Below the pieces are notes generated by a model. It was not told the DNA's origin and searched no databases. It was given only the letters and a program-made list of their open reading frames with translations. From Pseudodesulfovibrio sp. 5S69 (GTDB taxonomy: Bacteria; Desulfobacterota; Desulfovibrionia; Desulfovibrionales; Desulfovibrionaceae), in NCBI RefSeq assembly GCF_037094465.1, contig NZ_CP146609.1:3157501-3221500 (forward strand): a DNA stretch of 64,000 nt. The letters run 5' to 3'. The position numbers were made by a program, and so were the translations under genes. Shown piece after piece: positions 9,692 through 19,991 of the stretch. Numbering within the stretch: position 1 is the stretch's first letter; every line of letters starts with the position of its first letter.

Positions 9692-11101
9692 TCAGGACCG
9701 GTGCACGTAGCGCGGCTTGACCATGTTCTCGGGCTTGAGGATGTCGTCCAACTCCTCGCGGCTGAGGTAGCCCTTTTCCAGGACGATTTCGTACACGGCC
9801 CCCCCCGTTTTCATTGCCTCCTTGGCAATCTCGGCGGCCTTCTCGTAGCCGATGTACGGATTCAGCGCCGTGACCAGGCCGATGGAGTGCTCGACCATCT
9901 CGCGGCACCGCTCGCGGTTGGCGGTGATGCCCAGGACGCACTTGTCGGCCAGGGTCAGGCAGGCGCGGCGGAGCATGTTCATGGACTGGAACAGGGAGTA
10001 GCCGATGACCGGTTCCATGACGTTGAGTTCCAGTTGTCCGGCCTCGCAGGCCATGGTCACGGTCATGTCGTGTCCCACCACGGTGAAGGCCACCTGGTTG
10101 ACCACCTCGGGGATGACCGGATTGACCTTGCCCGGCATGATCGAGGAACCGGGCTGCATGGGCGGCAGATTGATCTCGTTCACGCCGCAGCGCGGGCCGC
10201 TGGAGAGCAGGCGCAGGTCGTTGCAGATCTTGGACAGCTTCACGGCAGCCCGCTTGAGCACGCCGGATAGCTGGACGTAGGCGCCCGTGTCCTGGGTGGC
10301 CTCCACCAGGTCCGGGGAGGAGACCAGTTGCAGGGTGGTCAGTTGGACGAGCTTTTCCGTGACCGTGCGGGCATAGTCCGGGTGGGAGTTGAGCCCGGTG
10401 CCGATGGCCGTGGCCCCCATGTTGATCTCGTGGACCAGGGCCTGGGCCTCGTCCAGCCGCTGGATGTCCTCGCCGATAGTTACGGCCCAGGCCGAGAACT
10501 CCTGGCCGAGCGTCATGGGCACGGCGTCCTGGAGTTGGGTGCGGCCCATCTTGATGACGTCGGCGAACTCATCGCCCTTGCGCCTGAAGGCCTTGCGCAG
10601 ATAGTCCATGGCGTCGACGAGCTCGCGGATGTCCAGAATCAGGGCGATGTTCAGGGCCGACGGATAGACGTCGTTGGTGGACTGGGACATGTTCACGTGG
10701 TTCAACGGATGGAGATGCTCGTACTCCCCCCTGGCGTGGCCCAGATGCTCCAGGGCTCGGTTGCAGATGACCTCGTTGGCGTTCATGTTCGCCGAGGTGC
10801 CCGCCCCGCCCTGGACCACGTCGACCACGAACTGGTCGTGCAGCCTGCCGTCCAGGATGTCCTCGCAGGCCCGGCAGATGGCCCGGCTCTTGTCCTCGTC
10901 CAACAGCCCCAGGGAGGCGTTGGCCTCGGCCGCGGCCATCTTGATGTAGGCCAGGGCGTTGATCATCCGGGGGTAGTGGGACATGGGGATGCCCGAGATG
11001 TGAAAATTGTCCAGGGCGCGATGGGTCTGGACGCCGTAATAGGCGTCTTCGGGCACGGCCGCTTCGCCGAGGCTGTCGTGTTCAATCCGCATTTTGGTCA
11101 T
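9692..11101 (-). CDS. aspA: Aspartate ammonia-lyase
   Basis: Cytoplasmic enzyme splitting L-aspartate into fumarate and ammonia. The 469 residues carry the fumarase/aspartase superfamily signature GSSIMPGKVNP and the aspartase-type segments GAGTSANMNANEVICNRA and HVNMSQSTNDVYPSALN. The C-terminus (LKPENMVKPRYV) also resembles AspA more than FumC. GGAGG precedes the ATG. It starts 13 bp downstream of a frameshifted amino-acid permease gene, suggesting an uptake-and-deamination unit that would feed fumarate respiration or the reductive branch of central metabolism. Confidence 0.93.
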   Translation of the reverse strand: MTKMRIEHDSLGEAAVPEDAYYGVQTHRALDNFHISGIPMSHYPRMINALAYIKMAAAEANASLGLLDEDKSRAICRACEDILDGRLHDQFVVDVVQGGAGTSANMNANEVICNRALEHLGHARGEYEHLHPLNHVNMSQSTNDVYPSALNIALILDIRELVDAMDYLRKAFRRKGDEFADVIKMGRTQLQDAVPMTLGQEFSAWAVTIGEDIQRLDEAQALVHEINMGATAIGTGLNSHPDYARTVTEKLVQLTTLQLVSSPDLVEATQDTGAYVQLSGVLKRAAVKLSKICNDLRLLSSGPRCGVNEINLPPMQPGSSIMPGKVNPVIPEVVNQVAFTVVGHDMTVTMACEAGQLELNVMEPVIGYSLFQSMNMLRRACLTLADKCVLGITANRERCREMVEHSIGLVTALNPYIGYEKAAEIAKEAMKTGGAVYEIVLEKGYLSREELDDILKPENMVKPRYVHRS

Positions 11102-11113
11102 GGATTTCCTCCC

Positions 11114-12382
11114 TTAATGAAAACGGTGCGCGGACCAGTACTCCACGTCCGGGCTGATTTGCAACATGCCGGTCTCCTGGGCCAGCTCCACCAACAGCAC
11201 GCAGACGAACCGCCGACCAGCAGCCAGCCCAGCCGCCGTGTCCGGGAGCCGGGCGCGCCCCGGCGCACGAGCAGCACACCGGGCAATATGCCGAACAGTG
11301 TGCCCACGCCGAACCCGCCGACCACGTTCAGGGCCTTGAGAAAGATGTCCGGATAGAGGGCTCCGATACCCACGGGCGGCAGAAAGGTCAGCAGCCAGAT
11401 GGCCGTCCCGTTGCGCACCCGCTCGCCCGCCACGTCCTTGAGAAAGGCGGTCAGGGCCACGCCCGTGGCCATGTACGAGGTGGTCATGGCGACCACCGCG
11501 AACCCGATGGAGGCGTCCACGAACAGGGGCGATTTGATGAGTTGGTTGAGGGGCACGGTGGCGGGCACCCCGGCCTTGAAGGCCGCAATGATGGACACGC
11601 CGTCCGCCGACTCCATGGGCAGGGTGATCATCACGGCCACGGTCCACAGCAGGGTCATGAACGCGCCGATGCCGGACCCGAGCCAGATGGCCCTGGTGAT
11701 GGCCCTGCGGTCGTGGTTCAGCGTCCGGCACAGGGTCGGGACCACGTTGTGGAAGTTGAAGGCCGTGACCAGGATGGGTAGCCCCGAGGTGAAGAAGGTC
11801 AGGTCCCCGGCCGACAGGTCCGCCCTGCGGAAATGGGGCACGACCAGGACCAGCAGAGCCCCGAACAAGAGCCACATGACGGTCGTGAGCACGGCGTTGG
11901 ACCGCCGGAGCACCGCGCTGCCGAAGGAGGCCAGGAGCGTGGCCGCGCAGAAGTAGATGAGCAGCCAGCCCCACTCCGGGATGCCGAGATCGCAGGAGCC
12001 GGCCGCCACCGAGGCGACCCCGGCCAGGTAGGCCGTGAGCAGCCCGTACAGGATGACCAGGTTGGCGGCCACGGAGAGCCATTTGCCGCAGGGGCCGAGC
12101 ACGGCCTCGAAAAAGGTGGGCAGGTCCGCGCTCTCGTTCTCCCGGAGGAACGGCTGGCGGGCGATGACCAGGCCGGTGGAGGTCATGATCCCACATGGCC
12201 AGGGCCCCCAGCACGGCGGGCAGGAATCCCGAGGGGCCGAGGTTGACGGGCAGGGCCAGGATGCCCGCCCCGACCATGTTGCCGGTGACGATCAACGCCG
12301 TGGTCGCCATCCGGCCGGCCGAAGGGACTCCGCCGCCCACGGGGCCGTCCGCCCCACCCCGATCGATCCTGCTGCTCAGCAT
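11114..12382 (-). pseudogene. Aromatic-amino-acid-type (HAAAP/APC) permease broken by two compensating frameshifts
   Basis: Membrane permease upstream of aspA. The N-terminus (start 12382, MLSSRIDRGG, with TGNMVGAGILALPVNLGPSG) reads in one frame up to GALAMW; the body then continues in a second frame from about 12187 (MTSTGLVIARQPFLREN...), and the tail returns to the first frame near 11210 (FVCVLLVELAQETGML). One extra C in the CCC run at 12190-12192 and one missing base in AACCGCC near 11208-11213 explain it; restoring both gives a continuous protein of about 422 residues with some 11 membrane segments. The HAAAP-like fold suggests Trp/Tyr- or aspartate-related transport, but the substrate is not certain. 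This is either a young pseudogene or two base errors in short homopolymers. Confidence 0.75.
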
Positions 12383-12495
12383 CCTGCCATCCTTTCTCCG
12401 AACCGGCGCGAACGGCCTGTACGGCGGCATTTCCGGCCAATTTTCGGCGACGATATTACCATTGCAATATCCATTCAAACATGTAAAGCATCGGC

Positions 12496-13440
12496 ATGCC
12501 TTCGCTCGCCGCCATCCTGAGGGCTTTTGCCATTGTCCTTGCCTCGACCTGCCTTTCCGCGCTTCCCGGACATGCCCAAACCGGCACACCGGTGACCGTG
12601 ACCGCCAACGCCCCGATCATCAAGGCGTACCGGGAAATCCTGTCGCGCTTCGACGGCGACCCCCTCAAGGTGACCCCGGACCTGCCGCCCGGACGGTACG
12701 ACCGGACCGCGGTCGAGATGGTCATCGTCGTCAGGGCCCTGCGCCTGGGCGGCCTGGACAGGCCCATCGCCTTCGTCAAGGCGAGCAATGCCCGGCGCGC
12801 CGTGGAGGAGGTCCTCTGCGGCAACGCGGTCATGACCGGCCAGCAGCTCGACGCCTCCGTGCTCAACGACTGGCAAGACATCAAGGACCTGTACCTCAGC
12901 GATCCCGTAACCCCTGTAAGCGAATTTCACAAGCTATTCTACTGTCTTCCGGAAAACAAAAAGGTGCTTGCCGCGCGCAGCGTGGAGGAATTGAACCGCG
13001 CCGGGCGCGGCATCATCGGCACGGTATGGGAAAACGACCGGCGGATCCTCAACGACATGGGGATCACCAACCTGACCCAGGCGCCGACCTTCCCGAGCCT
13101 GATCAAGATGATCCTGGCGGGCCGGGCGGACTGGATTCCCATGGAGGCCAGCAACCAGCCGGGCATGGAGAGGATCATGGAGGGAAGACGGTTCGTGCCC
13201 GTGCCGGGCATCCGCTTCTCGCTCATCGAGAGCCGCCATTTCATGGTCTCGCGCTCCGCTCCCGACGGCGAGGAGATTTTCACCGCCCTGCAAAAGGGGC
13301 TCCGGCAGCTTCGCCGCCAGGGATTCATCCGCGCCATGCTCGATGCCACGGGCTTCCACGAGACGGACCGGCTGGGCTGGCAAACCCTGAACCGGGACGC
13401 CGTGGACCGGTGCCGCGCCCGGTCCTCTTCCGCGAAATAG
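12496..13440 (+). CDS. Periplasmic solute-binding-like protein, function unknown
   Basis: A 314-residue exported protein with a clear signal peptide ([25 protein letters not shown]). The rest resembles type-II periplasmic binding folds: an N-terminal lobe starting [17 protein letters not shown], a hinge near [18 protein letters not shown], and [19 protein letters not shown], typical of family-3-like proteins of sensing systems rather than classical transport. No ABC permease lies nearby. The ribosome-binding site is weak. It is divergent from the permease gene and ends 129 bp before typA. The ligand is unknown. Confidence 0.75.
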   Translation: MPSLAAILRAFAIVLASTCLSALPGHAQTGTPVTVTANAPIIKAYREILSRFDGDPLKVTPDLPPGRYDRTAVEMVIVVRALRLGGLDRPIAFVKASNARRAVEEVLCGNAVMTGQQLDASVLNDWQDIKDLYLSDPVTPVSEFHKLFYCLPENKKVLAARSVEELNRAGRGIIGTVWENDRRILNDMGITNLTQAPTFPSLIKMILAGRADWIPMEASNQPGMERIMEGRRFVPVPGIRFSLIESRHFMVSRSAPDGEEIFTALQKGLRQLRRQGFIRAMLDATGFHETDRLGWQTLNRDAVDRCRARSSSAK

Positions 13441-13569
13441 CCCGTCCCGCCCCGGCCCGAATGCCCGGCCTTTTCCCGGCCGACGCGAAATCTCCTCTTG
13501 CCAGCCGACCCGCTTTCGGTTAACCGCTTCCCTGCGCACTTGCGCCTATTACATATTATCGGAGAAACC

Positions 13570-15417
13570 ATGAGCAACAAAGTATACAACAACGGACTTC
13601 GCAATATCGCCATCATCGCCCACGTCGACCATGGCAAAACCACCCTGGTGGACGGCATGTTCAAGCAATCGGGCCTCTTCCGCGAGGGCCAGGACGTGAG
13701 CGAGCGCATCATGGACTCCATGGACCTGGAGCGGGAGCGCGGCATCACCATCGCCGCCAAGAACTGTTCCGTCTCCTGGAAGGGCACCAAGATCAACATC
13801 ATCGACACCCCCGGCCACGCCGACTTCGGCGGCGAGGTGGAGCGTTCCCTGTCCATGGCCGACGGCGCCATCCTCCTGGTGGACGCCTCCGAAGGCCCGC
13901 TCCCCCAGACCCGTTTCGTGCTGAAGAAGGCCCTGGAGCAGAATCTTTCCCTGATGGTGGTCATCAACAAGGTCGACCGCCAGGACGCCCGCCCGGACGA
14001 AGTGCTCAACGAAATCTACGACCTGTTCATCGATCTGGACGCGAGCGAGGACCAGCTCGACTTCCCCCTGCTCTACGCCATCGGGCGCGACGGCATCGCC
14101 ATGGAGTCCCCGGACGAGCGCGGCGAGAACCTGCACATTCTCCTCGACATGATCGTGGACCACGTGCCCGGCCCGGTGCACGACCCGGACGAGCCCTTCC
14201 AGATGCTCGTCTCCGACCTGTCCTACTCCGACTACGTGGGCCGGCTGGCCATCGGCAAGGTCCACCACGGCGTGGCCAAGTCCAACGACCAGCTCCTGTG
14301 CATCGCCGACGGCGGCCGGACCGTGCCGCTCAAGGTGACCAAGCTCCAGACCTACGACGGCCTCCAGGTGGTCCCCACCGACACCTGCGAACCCGGCGAC
14401 ATCGTCGTCATCGCGGGCATCGAAGACGTGCACATCGGCGACACCATCTGCACCAAGGAAGACCCCAGGGCCCTGCCCCGCATCACCGTGGACGAACCCA
14501 CCGTGTCCATGCGCTTCGGCATCAACACCTCGCCCCTGGCGGGCCAGGAGGGCAAGCTGGTCCAGACCAACAAGATCCGCGAACGGCTGCACAAGGAGAC
14601 CCTGCTCAATGTGGCCATCCAGGTGGAGGACACCGAAGGCCGGGAAGCCTACCTGGTCAAAGGACGCGGCGAGTTCCAGATGGCCATCCTGGTGGAACAG
14701 ATGCGCCGCGAGGGATTCGAGCTCTCCGTGGGCCGTCCCGAGGTCATCCTCAAGTACGAGGACGGCCAGAAGCTGGAGCCCATCGAGCACCTCTACGTAG
14801 ACTGCGACGAGAGCTTCATGGGCATCGTCACCGAGAAGATCCAGATCCGCAAGGGCCGCATGACCAACATGGTCAACCACGGCACCGGCCGGGTCCGCCT
14901 GGAGTTCTCGGTCCCGTCCCGCGCGCTCATCGGCTACCGCGACGAATTCCTGACCGACACCAAGGGCACGGGCATCATGAACTCCTACCTCGAGGGGTAC
15001 GGCGAATACCGGGGCGAGTTCACCTCCCGGTACACCGGCTCCCTGGTGGCCGACCGCTCCGGCAAGGCCGTGGCCTACGGCCTGTTCAACCTGGAGCCGC
15101 GCGGCCGCATCTTCGTGGTCCCCGGCGATCCGATCTACGAGGGCATGATCATCGGCGAGCACAATCGGGAAAACGACATCAACGTCAACCCGGCCAAGGA
15201 AAAGAAGCTGACCAACATGCGCGCCTCGGGCAAGGACGAGGCCGTGGTCCTCACCCCGGTCAAGCCCATGACCCTGGAATACGCCCTGAACTTCATCAAG
15301 GACGATGAGGAAGTGGAGGTCACTCCCGTGTCCATCCGGCTGCGCAAGACCGAGCTCTCGGCCCTGGTGCGGCATCGTGAGGAAGGGAAGAAGAAAAAGG
15401 GCAAGGAAAACGGCTAA
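13570..15417 (+). CDS. typA: Ribosome-binding translational GTPase TypA/BipA
   Basis: A 615-residue translation-factor GTPase involved in 50S assembly and stress/cold adaptation in other bacteria. The start at 13570 ([20 protein letters not shown]) follows GGAGAAACC; a longer frame upstream lacks a site. It has all G motifs: [24 protein letters not shown] and NKVDR. EF-G-like domains and the BipA-specific C-terminal domain follow ([20 protein letters not shown], and [19 protein letters not shown]). It is monocistronic, ending in a strong terminator. Confidence 0.97.
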   Translation: MSNKVYNNGLRNIAIIAHVDHGKTTLVDGMFKQSGLFREGQDVSERIMDSMDLERERGITIAAKNCSVSWKGTKINIIDTPGHADFGGEVERSLSMADGAILLVDASEGPLPQTRFVLKKALEQNLSLMVVINKVDRQDARPDEVLNEIYDLFIDLDASEDQLDFPLLYAIGRDGIAMESPDERGENLHILLDMIVDHVPGPVHDPDEPFQMLVSDLSYSDYVGRLAIGKVHHGVAKSNDQLLCIADGGRTVPLKVTKLQTYDGLQVVPTDTCEPGDIVVIAGIEDVHIGDTICTKEDPRALPRITVDEPTVSMRFGINTSPLAGQEGKLVQTNKIRERLHKETLLNVAIQVEDTEGREAYLVKGRGEFQMAILVEQMRREGFELSVGRPEVILKYEDGQKLEPIEHLYVDCDESFMGIVTEKIQIRKGRMTNMVNHGTGRVRLEFSVPSRALIGYRDEFLTDTKGTGIMNSYLEGYGEYRGEFTSRYTGSLVADRSGKAVAYGLFNLEPRGRIFVVPGDPIYEGMIIGEHNRENDINVNPAKEKKLTNMRASGKDEAVVLTPVKPMTLEYALNFIKDDEEVEVTPVSIRLRKTELSALVRHREEGKKKKGKENG

Positions 15418-15440
15418 AAATAACATAATGCCAACAGGAA

Positions 15441-15468
15441 AGGCTGCGTTTCGGCGCAGCCTTTTTTT
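15441..15468 (+). terminator. Terminator of typA
   Basis: Stem AGGCTGCG (15441-15448) with CGCAGCCT (15455-15462), loop TTTCGG, followed by an uninterrupted T-run to 15467. Confidence 0.93.
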
Positions 15469-15555
15469 GTGCCGAAGCCTTGGGGAGGGATGCCTCAACG
15501 ACCGTTTTCGGTGGCCGAAAATGACCCGAAATCGCACCATAATGGTATAAATTGA

Positions 15556-15592
15556 CTGAACAATTGACACATTGTTCAGAGGTGAGCATAAT
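15556..15592 (+). promoter_or_regulatory. Sigma-70 promoter of wtpABC with overlapping palindromic operator
   Basis: A -35 box TTGACA (15564-15569) and -10 box CATAAT (15587-15592) have exactly 17 bp between them. A perfect 9-bp inverted repeat, CTGAACAAT (15556-15564) and ATTGTTCAG (15571-15579) with a 6-bp spacer, straddles the -35 box, the position expected of a repressor operator. A further hairpin, TTTTCGG/CCGAAAA (15505-15521), lies upstream. The 5' leader of about 45 nt is too short for a molybdenum-cofactor riboswitch, so protein-mediated control by tungstate or molybdate is inferred. Confidence 0.75.
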
Positions 15593-15642
15593 CTGCGATA
15601 GGTTACTGAAAACCGCATTCCAATCTTGCAAGGAGAGTGACA

Positions 15643-16623
15643 ATGTCTTACCGCATCACCGCATTCATGGCCTGCCTGGCCATGGCCCTGGTCCTGCTCG
15701 TGGCACCTGGCGCCGCCCAGGCCGAGCCGTCCGGCAAACTGATCATCTTCCACGCGGGCAGCCTGTCCGTGCCCTTCGCCGCCATTGAAAAGAACTTCGA
15801 AGCCAAGTATCCCAAGGTGGACGTCCTGCGCGAGGCAGGCGGCTCCACCAAGATGGCCCGGCTGATCTCCGAGGTAGGCAAGCCCGCCGACATCATGGCC
15901 TCGGCCGATTACGTGGTCATCGACAAGACCCTGATCCCCAAGTTCGCCTCATGGAACGTGCGCTTCGCATCCAACCAGATGGTCCTGTGCTACACGGACA
16001 AGTCCAAGTTCGCCGATGAAATCAACTCGGACAACTGGGCCGACATCCTGCTGCGCAAGGGCGTGGTCTGGGGCCATTCCGACCCCAACCTTGATCCATG
16101 CGGCTACCGCTCCCTCATGGTCCTGCAACTGGCCGAGAAATTTTACAATCGGCCCGGCCTGTACGAAAAGCTCCTGGCCAACCGGCCCGAAAAGAACATC
16201 CGGCCCAAGTCCGTGGAACTCATTTCCCTGCTGCAGGCCGGGCACATGGACTACGCCTGGGAATACCTGTCCGTGGCCGTGCAGCACGACCTCAAATACG
16301 TCACCCTGGACAACCACCTGAACCTGAGCGACATGGCCATGAACGACTTCTACGCCAGCGCCAAGGTCCAGGTCACCGGCAAGAAGCCCGGCACCTTCAT
16401 CGAGCGCACGGGCAAGTCCATCACCTACGGCATCACCAAGATAGACAAGGCCCCGAACCCCGAGGCGGCCGATGCCTTCCTGGCCTACCTGTTCGATCCC
16501 GAGGGCGGCCTGAAGATCCTCAAGGAAATGGGGCAGCCGCCATTCGTTCCGGTGCGCACCACCGCCGCCGGCATGGCCAAGATGCCCGCGTCCCTCAAGC
16601 CCCTGGTGACCGTCTCCGAATAA
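15643..16623 (+). CDS. wtpA: Tungstate/molybdate ABC transporter, substrate-binding protein WtpA
   Basis: Exported oxyanion-binding protein of 326 residues that captures tungstate or molybdate in the periplasm. ATG 15643 is preceded by AGGAGA; an in-frame GTG two codons earlier is less well placed. A signal peptide ends near APGAAQA. The mature protein opens with [14 protein letters not shown] and has the family hallmarks [25 protein letters not shown] and [13 protein letters not shown]. The sequence is closer to the WtpA branch than to ModA or TupA, hence preference for tungstate is likely but not proven. First gene of a three-gene operon. Confidence 0.9.
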   Translation: MSYRITAFMACLAMALVLLVAPGAAQAEPSGKLIIFHAGSLSVPFAAIEKNFEAKYPKVDVLREAGGSTKMARLISEVGKPADIMASADYVVIDKTLIPKFASWNVRFASNQMVLCYTDKSKFADEINSDNWADILLRKGVVWGHSDPNLDPCGYRSLMVLQLAEKFYNRPGLYEKLLANRPEKNIRPKSVELISLLQAGHMDYAWEYLSVAVQHDLKYVTLDNHLNLSDMAMNDFYASAKVQVTGKKPGTFIERTGKSITYGITKIDKAPNPEAADAFLAYLFDPEGGLKILKEMGQPPFVPVRTTAAGMAKMPASLKPLVTVSE

Positions 16624-16626
16624 CCC

Positions 16627-17454
16627 ATGCCCGAAACGACCCTCCGGGGAGGGAGCGGCTTCATGCGCTCCTTCTCCGGCCGCATATTCCACGGATGGAT
16701 GCTCGCCTCGGCGGCCCTGGTCCTGCTGTTCATCGGCCTGCCCATGCTGAGCACCCTGGCCAGCCCGACCTGGGACGTCTTTGTCGAGACTCTGGGCGAC
16801 AAGGACGTCATGGCCTCGGTCTGGCTGTCCATGTCCACCTCGGCCACCGCCGCGGCCATCGCCTTCGTCTTCGGCACCCCGCTCGCCTACCTGCTCGCGC
16901 GCAACGAGTTCCCCGGCAAGAAGGTGGTCGAGAGCCTGGTGGATTTGCCGATCATGATCCCCCACCCGGTGGTGGGCATCGCCCTGCTCGGCCTGACCAG
17001 TCCGAACACCGCCTTCGGGCAGATGCTGCAATCCATGGGCATCGAGATCATGGGCACCACCACGGGCATCGTGGCCGTGCTCGTGTTCGTGGGCGTGCCC
17101 TTCTACGTGAACGCCGCCAAGTCGGGCATGGAGTCCATCCCCCGGCGGCTGGAGAACGTCTCGCGCTCGCTGGGGGCCGGGGCCGCAGCCACCTTTTTCC
17201 GCATCACCCTGCCCCTGTGCTGGCGCTACATGCTGGTCGGCATGATCATGTGCATGGCCCGCGCCCTGTCCGAATTCGGGGCTATCATCATCGTGGCCTA
17301 CCACCCCATGGTCGCCCCGGTGCTCATGTACGAGCGGTTCACGGCCTACGGCCTGCAATACTCCCAGCCCGTGGCCGTCATCCTCATCCTGGTCAGCATG
17401 GTCTTCTTCCTGCTGCTCCGGACCCTGTCGCTGCCCAAGGGGAACAATTCGTGA
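16627..17454 (+). CDS. wtpB: Tungstate/molybdate ABC transporter permease
   Basis: A 275-residue inner-membrane permease with about six membrane helices. The EAA-loop motif is present as ENVSRSLGAGAAATFFRITLP, the segment that contacts the ATPase. The start follows the wtpA stop by 3 bp and its stop codon overlaps the wtpC start. It would form a homodimeric channel for oxyanion import. Confidence 0.92.
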   Translation: MPETTLRGGSGFMRSFSGRIFHGWMLASAALVLLFIGLPMLSTLASPTWDVFVETLGDKDVMASVWLSMSTSATAAAIAFVFGTPLAYLLARNEFPGKKVVESLVDLPIMIPHPVVGIALLGLTSPNTAFGQMLQSMGIEIMGTTTGIVAVLVFVGVPFYVNAAKSGMESIPRRLENVSRSLGAGAAATFFRITLPLCWRYMLVGMIMCMARALSEFGAIIIVAYHPMVAPVLMYERFTAYGLQYSQPVAVILILVSMVFFLLLRTLSLPKGNNS

Positions 17455-18503
17455 TCCGCCTGACCGACCTGACCCTCCGCTATCCCGGCTTCACCCTGGA
17501 TCACGTCTCCCTGCACGTCCGGCCCGGCGAATTTTTCGCCCTCATGGGCTCCACCGGCTCGGGCAAGACCCTGGTCCTGGAGTCCGTGGCCGGGCTGACG
17601 AAACTCGACGAGGGAACCGTGGCCATCGGCGGCCGCGACGTGACCCGCCTGGCGCCCGAGGAGCGCAATGTCAGCCTGGTCTACCAGGACCACGCCCTGT
17701 TCCCGCACCTGAGCGTGCTGCAAAACGTCCTGTACGGCCAGCGCTACCACGGCATCAACAAAGAGGACGGCCGGCGCGAGGCCCGGGACCTGCTCGCCGC
17801 CCTGAGCCTGTCACGCCTGGAAAACCGGCGGCCCGAGCACCTGTCCGGCGGGGAGAAACAGCGCACGGCACTGGCCCGCGCCCTGGCCTGCCGCCCGGAC
17901 GTGGTCCTGCTGGACGAGCCCCTCTCCTCCCTGGACCCCCAGTTCCGGGGCGAGTTGCGCCGGACCCTGAAAAACGTACACGAGACCACCCGGACCACCT
18001 TCCTGATGGTCACCCACGATTTCACGGACGCCATGATCCTGGCCGAGCGCGGCGCGGTCATCAAGGACGGCCGCCTGCACCAGCAGGACACGGTGGCCAA
18101 CATCTTCCGCCGCCCGGCCACGCCGTTCACCGCCTCCTTCGTGGGCATGACCAACGTGTTCCCGGCCAGCTACTCGGAGGGATGCTGCACCTTCGCGGGG
18201 CACGCCTTCGAAGGTCTGCCCGAGTTGCCCGCATGGTCCTTGGGCTTCGCGGCCCTGCGGCCCGAAGACGTGTTTGTGGGGAGTGTCGAGGATTTCCCGA
18301 AGGACTGGCATGTCCTGCGGGGGACCGTGGAGCGCGTGGAGCGCGAGGGGTTCACCTGGACCGCCGTTGTCCGCTGCGGCGACCAGGCCGTGACCGCCCT
18401 GGTGGACCGGCACATGGTCCTCAGCCGGGGCCTGGAAAGCGGTTCGCAGGTGACCGTCGGCTTTGCCGGGGAACACCTCCACCACATGCCCGAAACGAAC
18501 TAA
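17451..18503 (+). CDS. wtpC: Tungstate/molybdate ABC transporter ATP-binding protein
   Basis: A 350-residue ATPase that powers the importer. It starts at GTG 17451 inside the wtpB stop region (GTGA overlap), the usual arrangement for translational coupling. Visible motifs are Walker A GSTGSGKT, Q-loop VYQDHALFPH, signature LSGGEKQRTALARAL, Walker B VVLLDEP and the H-loop THD. A C-terminal TOBE-like domain follows residue 240. Its last four bases overlap the end of the convergent exporter gene. Confidence 0.93.
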   Translation: MIRLTDLTLRYPGFTLDHVSLHVRPGEFFALMGSTGSGKTLVLESVAGLTKLDEGTVAIGGRDVTRLAPEERNVSLVYQDHALFPHLSVLQNVLYGQRYHGINKEDGRREARDLLAALSLSRLENRRPEHLSGGEKQRTALARALACRPDVVLLDEPLSSLDPQFRGELRRTLKNVHETTRTTFLMVTHDFTDAMILAERGAVIKDGRLHQQDTVANIFRRPATPFTASFVGMTNVFPASYSEGCCTFAGHAFEGLPELPAWSLGFAALRPEDVFVGSVEDFPKDWHVLRGTVERVEREGFTWTAVVRCGDQAVTALVDRHMVLSRGLESGSQVTVGFAGEHLHHMPETN

Positions 18504-19438
18504 GTCCGGCTCTGCACCGTGATATAGAGCATCAGCCCGCCCATGGTCAGCCCGATGCCGAGCCAGCCCATGAGGCCTGGCATGACGTGCCCCAACAGGA
18601 TGGCTTCGCCCGCCAGGGAAAAGACCACCTCCATGGACTGGGTGCAGTCGGCCGCGGCCAGCTCGGCCGTGGAACCGGCCGTGTTCCGTGCCACCAGGAA
18701 CAGGCTGGTGGCCACTACCCCCGAACAGGCCGCGACGATGGCCGTCTGGATCAACTGACCCGTGGACGGGGGCGGCGGCGCGGTGACCGCGATGAGTGCG
18801 AACCACAGGGGCAGCGAGCCGATGGTCAGAAGCAGCACCCGGCAGAAGGGATCGTCCATGGCCGGGTGGTCGATGTGCGGCAGGAACCGCTTCTCGCCCC
18901 GCCGCGCCTCCCAGACCAACTGGTTGCCGAAGGGATAGGCGAAGGCCGCCACCAGCACGGGCAGGGCACCCAGCAGGACCTCGTGCAGGCCGGACTCGGT
19001 GGCCTGCTCCAGGTTGATCAGGACCACGCCCGCGAAGATCAGCAGCGTCAGGGCCAGTGCCCCCAGCGGCACCCTGCGGCCGAAGCCGAGCAGGACCAGG
19101 GGGGCGGCCAGGATGGTGGTCTGCCAGGTGGCCGCGACGACCCAGCCCGGGGCGAAGACCGAACTGAAGGTGATCAGGGCGTAGAACACGCCGAACCCGA
19201 CGCTCCCTGCAACCGTCCAGAACACCCAGTGCCGGGCGAAGAGCCGGACCGAGTCCGCGGCCAGCCGCCCCTTGCCCGTGGCCGCCAGCCAGCCGAAGAG
19301 CATGACCAGCATCCAGAAATAGCGCAGGGACGCGGACCAGACCCAATGCCCGCCCTCCAGGCTCATGGCCCGGTTGAGCACGAAGGTGGAGGAAAAGAAG
19401 AGCGCGGCGAGCACGCCCAGGAAGATGATGCGGAACAT
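18500..19438 (-). CDS. EmrE-type multidrug/metabolite exporter (DMT superfamily)
   Basis: A 312-residue inner-membrane protein with about ten hydrophobic helices in two repeated halves, the layout of DMT transporters. It begins FRIIFLGVLAALFFSSTFVLNRAMS and has the helix pattern of the multidrug resistance efflux family. It is preceded 12 bp upstream by a DUF202 gene, so the two are probably cotranscribed. The substrate cannot be read from sequence. Confidence 0.85.
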   Translation of the reverse strand: MFRIIFLGVLAALFFSSTFVLNRAMSLEGGHWVWSASLRYFWMLVMLFGWLAATGKGRLAADSVRLFARHWVFWTVAGSVGFGVFYALITFSSVFAPGWVVAATWQTTILAAPLVLLGFGRRVPLGALALTLLIFAGVVLINLEQATESGLHEVLLGALPVLVAAFAYPFGNQLVWEARRGEKRFLPHIDHPAMDDPFCRVLLLTIGSLPLWFALIAVTAPPPPSTGQLIQTAIVAACSGVVATSLFLVARNTAGSTAELAAADCTQSMEVVFSLAGEAILLGHVMPGLMGWLGIGLTMGGLMLYITVQSRT

Positions 19439-19450
19439 GGACGTGACCGG

Positions 19451-19867
19451 CTAGACGATAAACAGGTAGATGACGGCGCTGGCCATGATCACGCTGAACA
19501 GGACCAGTTCGGGGATCGCATAGAGATCGCCGGAGTCGAAGCCCAGTTCCTTTTCGAGGCGATAGTACCGAATGGCCGCGAAGATCACCAGCACCGGGCC
19601 GCCCACAAAGGCGAACTTGCCGAGCTCGGCCAGATCCGAGACCACCTGCGCGGGCGCGGCGGCTTTCTGCAGGGCCACGAAGGTATCGACCTTTTCCAGC
19701 AGGAAGCCGAAGGTCATGAAGGCCAGGGCCGTCCGGCACCAGGCCAGGAAGGTCCGCCGATTGGCCAGCCGGGTGCGCTTCACGGCCATGTCGCAGCGCT
19801 CGCGGGCCAAGACGTTGCGTTCGCAGGCCAGTTCGGTGCGCAAATCCTCGGAACGGTTGTCAGTCAT
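19451..19867 (-). CDS. DUF202 membrane protein
   Basis: A 138-residue protein with a charged, Arg-rich N-terminus (CERNVLARERCDMAVKRTRLANRRTFLAWCRTALAF is spread over residues 15-50) and three membrane helices: about 48-68, 83-103 and 118-138. The motif NRRTFLAWCRTALAFMTFG is the DUF202 core. The start at 19867 is chosen for the GGAGG six bases upstream. Function of the family is unknown; it lies upstream of, and probably in an operon with, the exporter gene. Confidence 0.85.
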   Translation of the reverse strand: MTDNRSEDLRTELACERNVLARERCDMAVKRTRLANRRTFLAWCRTALAFMTFGFLLEKVDTFVALQKAAAPAQVVSDLAELGKFAFVGGPVLVIFAAIRYYRLEKELGFDSGDLYAIPELVLFSVIMASAVIYLFIV

Positions 19868-19924
19868 CTGTTGCCTCCGCAGCACGACCTACCAGATTCT
19901 TTGCCGAATGTCCCGGCCCTGGCG

Positions 19925-19952
19925 TTGACATTGTCGCTTCAGCCGGTATTAT
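19925..19952 (+). promoter_or_regulatory. Sigma-70-type promoter of the ferredoxin-domain gene
   Basis: TTGACA (19925-19930), 16-bp spacer, TATTAT (19947-19952), located 39 bp before the ATG at 19992. Confidence 0.65.
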
Positions 19953-19991
19953 CATCATACTTGTTACACACATACCGGGCAAGAATCGACC

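Noticed and set aside
15469..15642. Molybdenum/tungsten cofactor riboswitch upstream of wtpA
   Set aside because: The mapped promoter leaves a leader of only about 45 nt, too short, and no Moco-motif core is visible.
13549..15753. 734-codon open frame antisense to typA
   Set aside because: Antisense shadow with repetitive Val/Leu/Gly/Asp composition; typA is unambiguous.
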